DNA of 64,000 bases from Mytilus edulis (GCF_963676685.1 NC_092344.1:87698749-87762748); one strand, 5' to 3'; shown: positions 12,532 through 26,200, numbered from the stretch's first letter. Notes: generated by a model from the letters alone, not told the origin. Numbers and translations: made by a program.

Positions 12532-13307
12532 GAATCCGGGTCCGTCCGCCCTGATTCTGGTTCGCCCTAATACCTGTTTGCCCTGAGTCCGTTCGCCCTG
12601 ATTTTATTTTTAAGTATAGTGTTGCGTTGTGTGTATATAATTGAATGTGTTGAAGTCGGTCTACAATTTCGCCGAATATTTACGATGTATCATGTTGAAT
12701 TGTCTAAAGCTAGCTGCTTTACATGCTGTAAGGTTATAAGTTTCAGTACATTTTTGGACTCTAAGTTTTTGAGGACTAAGTTTGTATTTGTATGTAATTA
12801 CGTTACTAGGAAATATAAGTTTCTGTAAATTGTGTATTTTTAAATGTGTGAAACAACTGAAGACTAAGTTGTTGTCTTGCTTCTACGAGGATAAGTTTCT
12901 GACTTATACCTGACATAAAACAACTAAAGACTAACATGACTAAGTTATTTATATATTAAACTTTATTGATACATATCAAAAGTTTCAAATGACACCTACT
13001 CAGCAATCAAAATTCAATCAACAGTAATATTAAAAGTAATTATAAAATAAAGTGTAACAATGCAGCCAAGACTTTTATTTAATTAATATAAATTTGGCAA
13101 ATATTCTGTATTTAACTTTTAATAGATATACATAAATTTAAATAAATTTTAATATATATATATATATTTCGTTCATTGATGTAACATATACATATCATAA
13201 ATGAATATAGGGCGAACGAACCCAGGGCGAACGGACTATCAGGGCGAACAAACTCAGTGCGAACGAACCTAGGGCGAACATGTAATCAGGGCGAACGATC
13301 CCGATAC
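12532..13307. mobile_element. MULE-like foldback element inside the DNM1L intron
   Basis: The 10-bp direct duplication CATGCACGGT stands at 12522-12531 and 13308-13317 and brackets 776 bp. Both ends are arrays of about 20-bp GTTCGCCCTGA-type units, pointing inward from opposite sides (12545-12605 and about 13208-13300). A 9-11 bp target duplication with repeat-rich inverted ends is typical of Mutator-like elements. The middle is AT-rich with no transposase. Its right target copy lies only 4 bases inside the splice donor of DNM1L exon copy 3. Confidence 0.65.
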
Positions 13308-13321
13308 CATGCACGGTCCAC

Positions 13322-13423
13322 CTGATTGCCTATCACAACAATTTGTGGAAGCTGAATTGTCTCTGAACCAACAGTGTTAAAAACATCTTGCAGTTTGTTG
13401 ATAACAGGGATCAGCCCTTCCAT
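13322..13423 (-). CDS. DNM1L: DRP1 coding exon 1, copy 3 (nearest gene body)
   Basis: Encodes the same 34 residues as copy 1. Its donor context differs from copies 1 and 2: CAG is followed by GTGGACCGTGCATG rather than GTGCATGTCC. The MULE-like element's target duplication begins at intron base +5. The upstream motif reads TTTCAGCAATGG instead of TTTCAGCGATGG. Whether this copy still splices cannot be decided from sequence alone. Confidence 0.8.
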
Positions 13424-13505
13424 TGCTGAAAGGTTTATTTTCTATTTGATGTTTACATAGAAATTACATCAGAGATAAATACAAATTATTTTTAAGGACA
13501 TGCAC

Positions 13506-13607
13506 CTGATTGCCTATCACAGCAATTTGTGGAAGCTGAATTGTCTCTGAACCAACAGTGTTAAAAACATCTTGCAGTTTGTTGATAACAGGGATCAGCC
13601 CTTCCAT
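13506..13607 (-). CDS. DNM1L: DRP1 coding exon 1, copy 2
   Basis: The same 34-codon exon as copy 1, open, with an intact donor (CAG then GTGCAT). One base differs and changes a valine to alanine in the QIVVIG motif (QIAVIG here). The TTTCAG just before CGATGG looks like a splice acceptor. If copy 1 were spliced to it as an internal exon, the reading frame would run N-Q-R-W-K-G and stop. Only one copy can therefore be used productively per transcript. Confidence 0.8.
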
Positions 13608-13688
13608 CGCTGAAAGGTTTACTTTCTATTTGATGTTTACATAGAAATTACATCAGAGATAAATACAAATTATTTTAAGGACATGCAC

Positions 13689-13790
13689 CTGATTGCCTAT
13701 CACAACAATTTGTGGAAGCTGAATTGTCTCTGAACCAACAGTGTTAAAAACATCTTGCAGTTTGTTGATAACAGGGATCAGCCCTTCCAT
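13689..13790 (-). CDS. DNM1L: dynamin-1-like (DRP1) coding exon 1, copy 1 (promoter-proximal)
   Basis: Starts at ATG 13790-13788 and encodes 34 residues beginning [20 protein letters not shown] and ending IVVIGNQ. It stops at donor GTGCAT, exactly where exon 1 of vertebrate DNM1L ends, just before the P-loop (GxxxxGKS) in exon 2. DRP1 is the cytosolic GTPase that oligomerises on mitochondria and peroxisomes to divide them. This exon gives the start of the N-terminal GTPase domain. Exon 2 was not found in 1-13300, so the gene probably continues beyond the left edge after a very long intron. This copy is nearest the shared promoter with CXXC1 and has unique sequence upstream, so it is the best candidate for the original start. 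Confidence 0.85.
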
Positions 13791-14165
13791 CGCTGAAAGG
13801 TTTACTTTCTATTTGAATGTCAATCAGCAGTCAGGGACATTTGACTTGTTTCGCTTTGGGCATAAACTCCAAAATTATCTCCGGCACTTTTTCACTTCCG
13901 GGTTATAAGGTGAATAAAAGAATGATTTAAATTACCCCGAAACATTTTATATACACATTCAGTGACATTAGATTATTAACATTTATTACTAATGAAAATT
14001 TCTAATTTCAACAATATTTATATTCTGACTGTTTTATATATCTTTCACCGAAAAGATTCTGATTTTTTATTTTAATCTAAAATCTTTCTCAAGACAGCAA
14101 AAGGGATGACGTATTACACATTGACAGATTTGGCTTACTAATTTTTGTTGTAGTATATTCTCATT
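13791..14165. promoter_or_regulatory. bidirectional promoter between DNM1L and CXXC1
   Basis: The two start codons are 375 bp apart and diverge. The spacer has an ETS-like ACTTCCGG (13894-13901) and a CRE-like TGACGT (14107-14112). No TATA box lies at a convincing distance. The pairing of two housekeeping genes and the ETS-like site fit a bidirectional promoter. Transcription starts are not visible. Confidence 0.5.
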
Positions 14166-14201
14166 ATGTCAGAATCTGAAGGCAGTGCTAGTGGAATGTC
14201 T
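14166..14201 (+). CDS. CXXC1: CXXC1 exon 1 (start)
   Basis: Twelve codons, MSESEGSASGMS, ending in phase 0 at donor GTAAGT. The call is based on position, phase and the acidic/serine-rich start like other CFP1 proteins. It is the least certain exon because it is short and 12.7 kb from the next. Confidence 0.7.
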
Positions 14202-17200
14202 GTAAGTTTTATAATATGAGACAGGTGTAACTTTTAAAATAGTACAAAGTCCGTATCAGTAGTTTTTTTTACATGAATTTACAAGTTTTATATGATCTTT
14301 AGAAAAAAACTATCAGGTTTTTTAAAACTGCAAGTAAACCTATAGCTATAAATTATAGCTTGATATGGCTGTGATACTGACTAGTTAATTCGTCTATCCT
14401 TCAAATCCGACTACTTAACATTGAGAATGATATGGATTTTCATAATTTCTTGATATAACCCTACAAGCTCAATTATGTTTTGAGTGATTATCTCCCCTTT
14501 GCATTTTTAAAATTATTTTTTTATGAGGGGAAAAGGAGGAGGGGGGCATGATCTTTTTTGGGACGTCATGATGGGGTGTTTTTATGCTAGGGATTTTCGG
14601 ATTGACCGTTATCGGGATCCAGGATTTGTTTTTGAGAATTTCGTAATGTCAAGATTTTTTTTCTTCTGCAGGATTTCATGTTTTTAAGCCTGGGATTTTG
14701 GGATTAGGGCCCTCCAAACCTCCCTCTTTTATGGGTTTTCATGCTTTTAAGGCGTTACCATTTCCAATAAAAACATGCATTTTACACATTCATATGAGGT
14801 TGCAAAAAATTATCTAGCCATACATTTTTATGTTATTATTAATAAGAAGTTCAGTCTAAATCTTTGCAGACAAAATTAGGAGGCACTGTTTCAACCATTC
14901 AATTAAGAAGGTAATGATGTGAACAACAGGATTTTTAAACCTCTTATTTCTAAACTCTATGTGCATCTTTACCAATGTCCAAAAACACAAAAAACAAAAT
15001 GGTAAAATTTGTCATTTAAAGGGAAACTTCGCAAAAAAATCAAAAATTGATATTATGTCCATTCTATATATAGAAATGCTCAAATTTATAGATATTAAAG
15101 TTTTATTCCGCTAGATAAGAGATCACCATCGATTTTAAATTTAGAGTATCAACTCTCTGCGTTCCGCCATTTTGTCGTCTTCCCCGATTAAAAATCACGA
15201 TATGTCTATAAACCACAAAGGACCAAAACTACACTAACCGATGTAGTCGTAATTGCGTGTCGATATCTTGTCAATCGTACGGTTGTTTTATCTGACAAAC
15301 TAACTTGATACAGAAAATGTTCTTATTTTTTTTTAAATAACCATAGTCTGTTATTTTTAAACTGTTAATATTGGAATTAGTTAAAAAGTCAAAGTTTAAA
15401 TCATAAATAAGTTTTCCGTGAAAACTGTTTTCGTAAATCTTATTCGTTTATAATTCTTTAAAGTAATAAATTTTATTCAAATAAATTCGGATATTCCCTC
15501 ATCTGATCACCAGCATGACTAAAGGTATTACTCCCAAAGGTATTGTGAGGGGTGTGAGGTGACACGTCCAGGTATTCAAACGATTTCCTGTCGGGCTTGC
15601 AAGTTCATGCATCGTTTCACTTCTGTAGGTATTGATCAGTGTACACGGCCGATAACTTATAACTCTCCATTTTGAACTATCAGGTGTATAATATACATCT
15701 CTGTCTTGCGTGTCCGAAAGTGATATAATATACTATAGCCATTACTAAACTCATACGCTTGTTTATAAATAACATTACTGGTGTAAAGAATATTATTTAT
15801 AAAAATACAAATAATACCAAAAAAAAAAGATTTGATAAAATAAAAATCTATTTACATTTTTTTTCCAAGGTTTAATTTGGGAAAATGTAATATATACTCG
15901 TTGTCAATAGTAAAGGACAGATTGGAACATACCAGAAATATTGATTTAATAAAAATGTACGCACTTGTCGACGATTCATTTCTACGCCTGGATAGAAAGT
16001 TACGGAGCTATATCGCAATTTAAAATTATTACATGTATACATTGAACATAAGAAAGAAACATACATTTTGTGTAAATTGGGGTAACAGTTTTGTAAATAG
16101 ACTATTCCACGTATGCCAACAGTATGTAATCATCGAATTCGATAGACCATTGTATACCAAAAGAAGAAGAAGAAGAAGAAGAGGACCAATTTGATTTAAA
16201 TACAGGTCGATATAATAACTTGCTTCGGTTCATCGAAGTTATGAACATAGTAAAATCACAAATTTATATATCAATTAGATCGTTCTCCAATGAAAGGAAG
16301 AAATTCGACATCATCACAATTGTTCCGACATTCATGTAAAACATATGCAACTGGACGTACACTAATAAACCCCAAGGGATGTGAGTATTTTCTAGGAAAA
16401 CTTTTGAGTATTAAAGTTTCAAATTGATTTCGGGATTTATTTTCTTTCTTCAAATTCAATGACATCAATTTAAAGAATAAACTGCTTGTCCGCTTTAGGG
16501 GTATTCTTGCCAGTTGAACAGACTTATAATTACATTCAAAAATAGGGAACTTAAGATGACATTAAATTCGTTGTCTTTTTTTTTAAACATTGTTGGTCAA
16601 ATAGCTAAAGTATTATTCGTTGTGAGAAGAAGACTATTTTAATAAGGACGCTCCCGATTATGAATAAATTTGGTTGACGTTTTTCACACTTGAAAAGAAT
16701 TTCTATTCGTAATTTGTCGATTCCATTCCAAGAGGAAACTTAAATTTCCTGTCAATTTTTTAAAACATCTTTTTTTTTCAAATAGCTGAAGTATTCATGC
16801 ATGGGTTGTGAGATTTAAAATATTTTGATGAGAATATTAATTCCTAAATAGGTAAATAAAGATCGCTTTGGATGGACTAAATCATATAATTGCAATCTGT
16901 TTGAAATATTAAAGGTTGGCGATTTTAATTTTAAAAAGTACAATTTTTAGTTCATACACTCGTGTTTAGAAGGCTATTTTTATTTATAATTTTATTCAAT
17001 TAAAATAATTCAGTATTTTATCGTTACAAAACTAATCAGAAGTCATAATTCATTTAAAAGTGAGCTTATGCAAAATATATATATAAAAATATACAACAGC
17101 TATCCAGTTATTGTGCGACCTTATTTCTCCCGTAAATTCATTTTAATTCTTTTTCTTACATTTCTGTGTCTATAACTATAACTGACTCCCGTATATCATT

Positions 17201-20200
17201 CATACGAAATGTTGTTCACACCTGAAATGCTGAACCGTGACGCCTAGGTGTCACTGAATGAAGATCAAAAGATTAGAATTACATAATGCTAATCTTTTAA
17301 TTACCTTGAGTTTAACTACGCATTCAACATTCACTAAGTGTAACAAATTAATACACATTTAATTTCCACAGTACAAGCAAGTGAAAATGTTTTCTGGAAT
17401 GAAGCAAAAAGTTCAGAATACAAACATGTATTTTTTAATACACTATCGATCGTGTCAGTTTTATATGTTTGTTTAAAGTATTTGAAGAAAAAAAATCATA
17501 AAAATGTTCTATTGTATTATTTACTTTAATTACTAGAATTCGTATAAAAAATCCAAACATGAATCCTACAATCTAATTTAAAAAGTTGCATGGCTGTCAC
17601 TTACTTTTCGTTGGTTAATAGCTACACCAAAAGTCGTCGATGCGCTTTAAATAGCGTTATTAGATGGTTAACGAACAAGACTTAAATGAGATTAATTTCA
17701 CTCCCGGCATGCTCAAAGACTTAAACTACGTCACATAAGTCAGGAAGTTTGATAAAATAAAATTATTAATTCCAAATTTTCTCCCTTATTACTTTTCATA
17801 TCGAAATAAAACTTGGGGAATATGTTTTTTATGGTATTATGAACATAATAAGATGAAAAGTGAAAAATCGCGAATTATCCCTTTAAGAGCAATATATTTT
17901 TAAATAGCTATGCCTGGGAACGCAGTAAGTGTCCTTTTGAATTTCTTTGTCCATGAATATAGTCCATTAGTCTGTACTGTGGCCGACAGTGAATTATAGT
18001 TGCAATTTTTTCATACCCTTTAAAAAAATTTTTTTTAATGTTTTAGGCCTCAAATAGCAAGAAGGATGAAATTCCATTGCAAAAAATTGTGGGTCATGAA
18101 TTTTAAAATAAAGTATTGATTTGAAAAAGGTTAAAAATTAATATGTCTGAAGCTGTCAAAAGAATTCAAGACCCCCTTAATTAAAATTGTCTATATTTGA
18201 GTTAGAGCAGATGAAGTTTTCAATAATTTTGATACAATTTGTAGTACATCACACACTGTAAAAATATTATTGAGAAAGCGCAGGTGGGATTAAAAAAAAA
18301 TCATTTATTGTCTTAAAGAAATGCACTTCAAAATTAAAAACCAATTGTTCAGAGAACAATTGAAGGTCTTTCCACCAATAAGGATCTATTTTGATATGAA
18401 AATATTAAAATTCAGTTGAAAATGTCAGTTCCTATGGCTTAATGATGTATAAATATGAATTTTGAGCAAAGGTCAAAATCTAGAACGTCAAATTTACTGA
18501 TGACCTTGACCTATATTTCAAGGTCATAAACCAGGGACCCCAAATAAAAAGACCCTAGGTCTGTAATATGTATAGTTAATGAGTTATATCACTTTACGTT
18601 TAATTCTTAATATAGGAGGGGCAAAAACTCCCATTTTATGTCTACACACCCTTTTAACAAAAATATATAAGTTACGATATGTCGCAACTAACAATTTAGT
18701 AAAAATAATTTGTCGGTATCTTATAAGGTTAATGAAAATTAGTGAAAATAGGCCAAAATCAAAATTTAGAATATGACCTTGACCTTTGACCTTTACCTAA
18801 TTTTCATTTTTTTGGACCAATGATCTCAAAACAAAAGACCCTAGGTCTCTATCACTTATGGTTTTCCAGTTTAAAATACATTTCAAAATTTCAAATACAA
18901 AATGGGAACTAACTCTCATATGGAGTCTCTATACGGCTTCGGTCAAAATAAAACAGAACATCCTGAGGATGTAACGAGCAATTTGGCAAAATAAATTTGT
19001 CGTAATCTTTTATGGTTGCGAAGGAGTAGTGGCCACAAGAAAAACAGTGTTTGGGGAGATAACTCTTACAACGTAAAGTATTTGGTTACGCAGTGGTTAG
19101 TTTTAAAAGTGCATACGCTTTACGATATCATATTCCAAATATCTAAGCGACATCTTTTGAAACATCAATACTACGCAAGAAAAGAATTAGGCGGAAGAAT
19201 AAAAAAAAAAATAATAATAATAATCAGAAGAAATCCAATAGGTCTTTCCACGGAAAGGTGGAAAGACCTAATAACTGTGTTTTCAGGCTTAGTAGATAAG
19301 GACTCAATTGAAGGTTTTGGTTATTAAACTTTTATGTAGATCTTAGCTTGCCAATTAATTTTACTATATGTAAAGTTTCTATCTATCTCTTATAAATTAT
19401 AAAAATGGGTAAAAATCTTAATTCAAGAGCAATTAATCATGTTAACTCCAATAAGGAGTTATAAAATCATTGTTTGTAAATCTTGTCTGGCAGATCACAT
19501 TTGCTATTTCATGTGTCTTATCTAGATCTATTACAGTTATCAAGATAAAAGGTAAAATCACAAAGTTGAAAAAAGAAATCTCATTCAAGTGCAATGACTC
19601 TTAAAATGTGTCAATTCAAAATTTAGCCAAGCTGAATTATTTGTAAATGTACAAAATGTAGTCTTGCTGATCAATCTTGCTTTAGAAAGTTTGTGATACA
19701 GTAACATGTATAGATTTTAAATTTTAAGCAAAATCTTTTAACAAATGTCATTAAAGAGTCAACTGACAAAAATGACTGATGATATCAACCATACTGACTT
19801 ATTTGTGGATATTATAGAAACATTATTGTCTTGCTTATCCTTTTTACTGTTTAAGTTTCCCTCTAGCTAGAATGATTATCAAGATGATATGCAATCATGA
19901 ATGGGCCAGGTGAGCTCTGTCGATGTAAAAATGAATTGTCCTATAAGTTCATTATAAAAATTGAAATATTGTTGTTCCTGTAAAGTTTAAAATAGCTTTG
20001 CATTCCAAGTATTAATACAGAAACAGAAAATGTCAAAGGGAGATAATTCTTATATATTTAATACGATCTTATAATAATGTTTTAAAATGACAGTGCTTCG
20101 TAAGCCTATAAGGCTGGCTGAAAATAACAATGTTCATATCATATGTATTATATAATGGCAATTCAGGTTGCACTTTAATAAATTATTTATTCATATATAT

Positions 20201-23200
20201 AGCCCAATCTTGTGAATTGTCAGTCAGAGACATCATCATTGATCATAGAAAACAGTATTTTTTTTTGAAATAATCAATATTTGATTTTAGTTTTCTCAGT
20301 TTATGTTTTAATTTTTTTCCCTCAATAAGCCAATTAATGAATTGTTTTAAGATGTGGACTGACAATTCAGCTCTTATTTTCCATGTGCATAGCTATTTAC
20401 AGGTAAATAATGGACAAAGTCTCTAAATAATAAAACACTTGAGATATTAAATTTCAGACACATTATCAAGTTCAATTAATTGCATCATTTTTGGAAGTAC
20501 ATTATTTAATACAAGATCTATCAAATACATGTTGTAAACTGATTCCCAGTGTTCTAGTCAAACTACTTCCAATCAACCAATCCAATGCTCTATCTAGGAT
20601 TTAAGGGATTTTACAGCATTAAGATGAAGGGAAGGTTAGCATGAGTTCCTGTCTATTCAAATAAAACCTCTCATCAAAGCTATAGATTAGTTCTATAATC
20701 AGAAAAAAACTATTAAGTTGGACATTTTTCTTTTGGTTATAAAAGGAGACTTGTAAAAATATTACTTACTAATTCTTTTTGTCAAGATATTGCCTTCATT
20801 TCTTATCAGATCTTCTTCAGATTTGTATGAAGAATTACACTTATTAAATCTTGGATGTACAAAATGATCAGAAAAATCTTAAATGAGGGTCCATATGTTT
20901 TGGGTGGTGGACTTTGTAAACTATATATTGCTGGTATGATGCCTTCTCTTTATATAGATGATTTTAAAATTTGTTAAAAGGTATCCACTCATACAAGATT
21001 AAAGAGTTTGTTAATCAGGAAAGTCTGAAATACAATGTAGAGACTCATTTTAGGGGAAGGGGACTAATGGTTTGTCACTATGTAAGCTAGCCTAGAACAC
21101 TGACCCTACCAGACATCTATATAAAAGAGAACTGATTCATAGTAGAAATACTATCCAACCTCTTTTTTTTTTTAAACTTTAATCATGTTGAATAAATGTG
21201 AAGTAATTGGCATTTATCATTATAAACATTCTGTTGTTAACTAACCATGTTATCTTAGCCATGTATGCATTCTAAGGTTCACTGAAAGTGGGGTCAGATT
21301 GAGCCTGCTCTACAGCTGAATAAAAAACAACCTTTAAAATCTTAAACATACATCAAGTTTTATGTGAAAGAAATATAATATCAAACAGGTTGATGTACTA
21401 TTATTTTATAAAAGTACAAATGTGGAAATTGAAAACTATAAAACTTGAAAATTTAAACTGATGTGAAGTTCTTATAAAAGTTTTCTGGTACTGAATAATA
21501 AATTCATGTGGCCTAATTGAAAGGAATGTATCTGTATCAAAGAAATTAAAACTAGTGTTTGGTATGGACATACTAAATATTAAAGGTAAGAATGTTTGTG
21601 GTCTACCAAACATGTGCTCCAGTTAAGAAACATGTCAACCGAATGACACCTATTTGTCATTTTATTTCAGAATAGCAGGTGTAACAATAATTTATCTTAT
21701 CAGTACATGTATTTTATGTATCAACTTTATGTAATGAAATAGTTCTTTGTGTCTTAAAAAAAAATAGGCGACAATTTTATTTTTATAGATATGTGTATTG
21801 TGCAGTTAGGAATACTATTGTAATGCTTCTTTCAATCAAAATTCAAGTATTTTTATAGCTCAACATAAAACAGAATAGAAAACAAAAGATTATTAAATAT
21901 AAGTGGTTAAATATCTTTTCAAATTTTAATTGATGATCATAATTTTTTTTACCATTTGAAAAGATAAATCATTCATTTTAATTTTCTAATGTAAAAAAAA
22001 GAGACCAATAATTTGCAGCCATTTGCAATCAAAGATTAATTTAGACCAGCTTCATATGAATAAAACATATCAAACCAATGGGACTGATAAATATACAATC
22101 AAGGAAACTGGAAAGGCATATTTTAAAAAACCAGTCTCAACAATATGAACCGCCATTAAAGCTGGGAGTATTTCAGATGTTCTGTGAGAGTAAGGCCGTG
22201 TTCACACCAAACGCCATGTACATAAATGTACAGTAAACATGTTTACAATTAGTTTAATGTAATGTACACTGGTTTCACATTATATAATATTTGTTCACAT
22301 CTATACACCTTGTTTAATCACCTGAACATAAGATTTGTTCACACTTGTTAACTATATATCATTTAAATGTTCATTACGTAGAACTGAATGCAAATTTTTC
22401 GAACAACTTTTGTAGCAGTTAGGGAATGACCGTTTGACTTAAAAAAAGGCAAGGGGAATGGATTTTTTCTTGAAAAATATTCTGACCCCCAATTTGATAA
22501 AAAGATTATTCTGCTCATACAGATGGAAAAAAAATATTCTAAATCCAGAGTTTCCGCATTCATTATAGTGTTAAATATTGAAAAAAAAATATTTGATTGC
22601 TAGCATCGAAAAAAAAAATGAAAAAAAACGTTCGCGCGAAAAAAAAATCTGACTCAGAAAAAAAAATATACCCCCCTTATTTTAACTTAAGTGGTTTCTC
22701 CTTTATGAAAGCAATTTTGATTATTTGCAGTAGTTTAAAGATACTAAAGATGTCTTGATTACGCATTAGAAAACAGAAAACGTAGGCTGAAGCAGCATGC
22801 TTACAGACGAAGAAAAAGTATTGAGATGTTAAAGATCACTACATTTCTATTTTTTCTGGGTTTTTTTTATTATTATTTTAGTGGATCAGAGATACTAGAC
22901 AAACAATACAATTTACCTCACACTTTTTTGATAATGCATTGAAGAGTGAATTGTTGTTTGAGTAAAGACCAGTGGCAAATATTTCCGTGTACGATTAGTC
23001 GATTCGGAAAGACCTTTTCAAATGAATTATGTAATTAATAGATCAAGTTTACACAAATATTTCTGTAAAGAACTTTATTGATAATTGTTATAAATATCAA
23101 TTTTATTCAAAAATTGTTTCTTTCTTAAATATACATGGTAAAATTAATGTTCTAAATGTCTAGCTTTGTGAACACTTAACCTACACAAGGCCTACATTGA

Positions 23201-26200
23201 CTATCGACTGCATGTAGACAAAACACGATTTACACTACATGTAAACATTGAGTTTTATCAATGAGAATGTAATTGTGTTTAGTTTACTGTGTGAGTTACA
23301 CTTACACAACACCGAGTTTAGATCAATGTGAACACGGCCTAAGATGTTGAATCAAATTTGGTCAAAATTAAAAAAAGTTAAAAAATCTGCATAGTAAGAA
23401 TTATATAGAGATAAGCTAGGTAGATAAGTTCTTAATGGTATATGTTTATTATTGTTTTATCAACAGTTTTGATAGGAGAGTGGATAACTAAAGTCAGGTT
23501 AGTTCTGGTTTCCTTTTCTACCTAATCAACATTTCTTTCCTTCACTTAATCATTGGGCACAATATTACCAGTATTACAACATCAGACAGATTATTAACAT
23601 AACTGCTGTATCACTGGTGATATTTCCTACCTTGAGAATTTGGGAGTTGTAACATGGTGTATGGATATTTCATGCTAACTTTCATAAAAAATATTACCAG
23701 GTTTCACAACGTTTGAATCCAATTAACCCAATTTCATCCAAAATTTTAAAGAGGATTAAGTATAATTAGGGCTAGGGCATATTTTGATGAAGTTAGATAT
23801 GTACTTGTTTGTTAAAATTGTTAGTTAATTCAAAAACCATTGAAATTTTTTTATTGTTGCAAAAAGGAAATTGAACGCTTTTAATTTTTTGTCAGGAATT
23901 TATTATTTTTACACTTCAGGAATCAAATTGATTACTTTCCCTAAAATGTTATTTTCCTAAGATAAAGTGAAACCTTGTGATATTTATATCTATCATTTCA
24001 TATGATCAGCATGAATAAGTGATTGGTATTTTCAGCAGCTTTATTTTCAGCCTTGTAAACAGCAGTAAGAACATCCATACTATCCATGTGTAATATATTA
24101 CAGTTCCAACAATTTCTATTCTGTTATGAATATTAAACTAGCATGTCCTATCATGTACATGTACTATCATTAAGATTTGTGGTGTAAAATATCAGAAAAC
24201 CGGTGTTTTGTGATACCGACAGCAATCAATACCAAGATATAAAGACTTCAGTTATAATAAACTTTGTCCATGCTTTATTTCATTTCATGCTGCTGCTTTT
24301 TCAGCTTTTGTAGATAAAAGCCAGGCAAATGTTTATGTTGATAAACTTGTACATGTGTTTGTGGTTATGAATTTGTTATATGACCTGATTCATGTAAAAC
24401 CACTGTATTAAGATTGAAGCCCTTACTTAAGTAGCAAAACAGTAGAGTAGCAGAGGATTTTCCTCTGAGTTCAGTATTTTTGTGATTTTACTTTTTAGCT
24501 CACCTGGCCTAAAAGGCCATGTGAGCTTTTCTCATCACTTGGCGTCCGTCGTCGTCGTCGTCGTCGTCGTCGACGTCGTCGTCGTCGTCGTTAACAATTT
24601 TTCAAACATCTTCTCCTCTGAAACTACTGAGTGGATTTGAATGAAACTTAACATGATTGTTCCTTAGTATATCCTGCACAAAATGTGCGCTTCGATTTTT
24701 GATCCGTCAAAAAACATGGCCGCCGTTACTTAAAATAGAACATAGGGGTCAAATGCAGTTTTTGGCTTATATCTCAAAAACGAAAGCATTTAGAGCAAAT
24801 CTGACATGGGGTAAAAATGTTCATTAGGTCAAGATCTATCAGCTCTAAAATTTTCAGATGAATCAAACAAACCATTGTTGGGTTGCTGCCACTTAATTGG
24901 TAATTTTAAGGAAATTTTGCAGTTTTTGGTCATTATCTTGAATATTATTATAGATAAAGATAAACTGTAAACAGCAAAAAAGATCAGCAAAGTAAGATCT
25001 ACAAATAAGTTAATATGACCAAAATTGTCAATTGACCCCTTAAGGGGTTATTGTCCTTTAATGACAATTTTTCACAATTTGTTCATCATATTTGCTAACT
25101 TTAAAAAATCTTCTCCTCTGAAACTACTGAATGGATTTGGTTAAAACTTAGCATGGTTGTTCCTTAGATTATCCTGCACAAAGTGTGTGCTTTGATTTTT
25201 GATCCGTCAAAAAACATGGCCGCCGTTACTTAAAATAGAACATAGGGGTCAAATGCAGATTTTGGCTTATATCTCAAAAACGAAAGCATTAAGAGCAAAT
25301 CTGACATGGAGTAAAAATGTTCATTAGGTCAATATCTATCAGCCCTGAAATTTTCAGATGAATCAAACATCCAATTGTTGGGTTGCTGCCACTTAATTGG
25401 TAATTTTAAGGAAATTTTGCAGTTTTTGGTCATTATCTTGAATATTATTATAGATAAAGATAAACTGTAAACAGCAAAAAAGATCAGCAAAGTAAGATCT
25501 ACAAATAAATTAATATGACCAAAATTGTCAATTGACCCCTTAAGGGGTTATTGTCCTTTAATGACAATTTGTTCATCATATTTGCTAACTTTAAAAAATT
25601 TTCTCCTCTGAAACTACTGAATGGATTTGGTTAAAACTTAGCATGGTTGTTCCTTAGATTATCCTGCACAAAGTGTGTGCTTTGATTTTTGATCCGTCAA
25701 AAAACATGGCCACCGTTACTTAAAATAGAACATAGGGGTCAAATGCAGTTTTTGGCTTATATCTCAAAAACGAAAGCATTAAGAGCAAATCTGACATGGA
25801 GTAAAAATGTTCATTAGGTCAATATCTATCAGCCCTGAAATTTTCAGATGAATCAAACATCCAATTGTTGGGTTGCTGCCACTTAATTGGTAATTTTGAG
25901 GAAATTTTGCAGTTTTTGGTCATTATCTTGAATATTATTATAGATAAAGATAAACTGTAAACAGCAAATATGATCAGCAAAGTAAGATCTACAAATAAGT
26001 CAATTTTGACCAAAATTGTCAATTGACCTCTTTAGGAGTTATTGCCCTTTAAAGACTTTTTTCACAATTTGTTCATCATGTTGACTTACTTTAAAAAATC
26101 TTCTCTTATGAAACTGCTGTATCAATTTCAGCCAAACTTAGGCTAAATGAGTTTCAGAGTTTCAGAGTATCTAGTATAAATTTTATATTTCATTTCCTTG

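Larger units (their letters stand above)
13318..13830 (-). repeat. three-copy tandem duplication containing DNM1L exon 1
   Basis: A unit of about 184 bp is repeated three times. On the minus strand it comprises an acceptor-like TTTCAG, a start codon, 102 bp of exon, the splice donor and about 55 bp of intron. Copies differ at very few positions, so the expansion is recent or homogenised. The intron part of the unit recurs once more beyond the MULE-like element at about 12465-12525, which shows the element inserted into the unit closest to the gene body. Confidence 0.85.

Noticed and set aside
1-13300. DNM1L exon 2 with the P-loop GKS motif on the minus strand
   Set aside because: Looked for by reading for the GxxxxGKS coding pattern and found nothing convincing, so the gene body is assumed to lie outside the window. 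A tblastn with a mussel DRP1 protein would settle it.
22363-22563. 66-codon minus frame inside the element at 22194
   Set aside because: Short, without homology, and covering homopolymer A-runs. No transposase motif.
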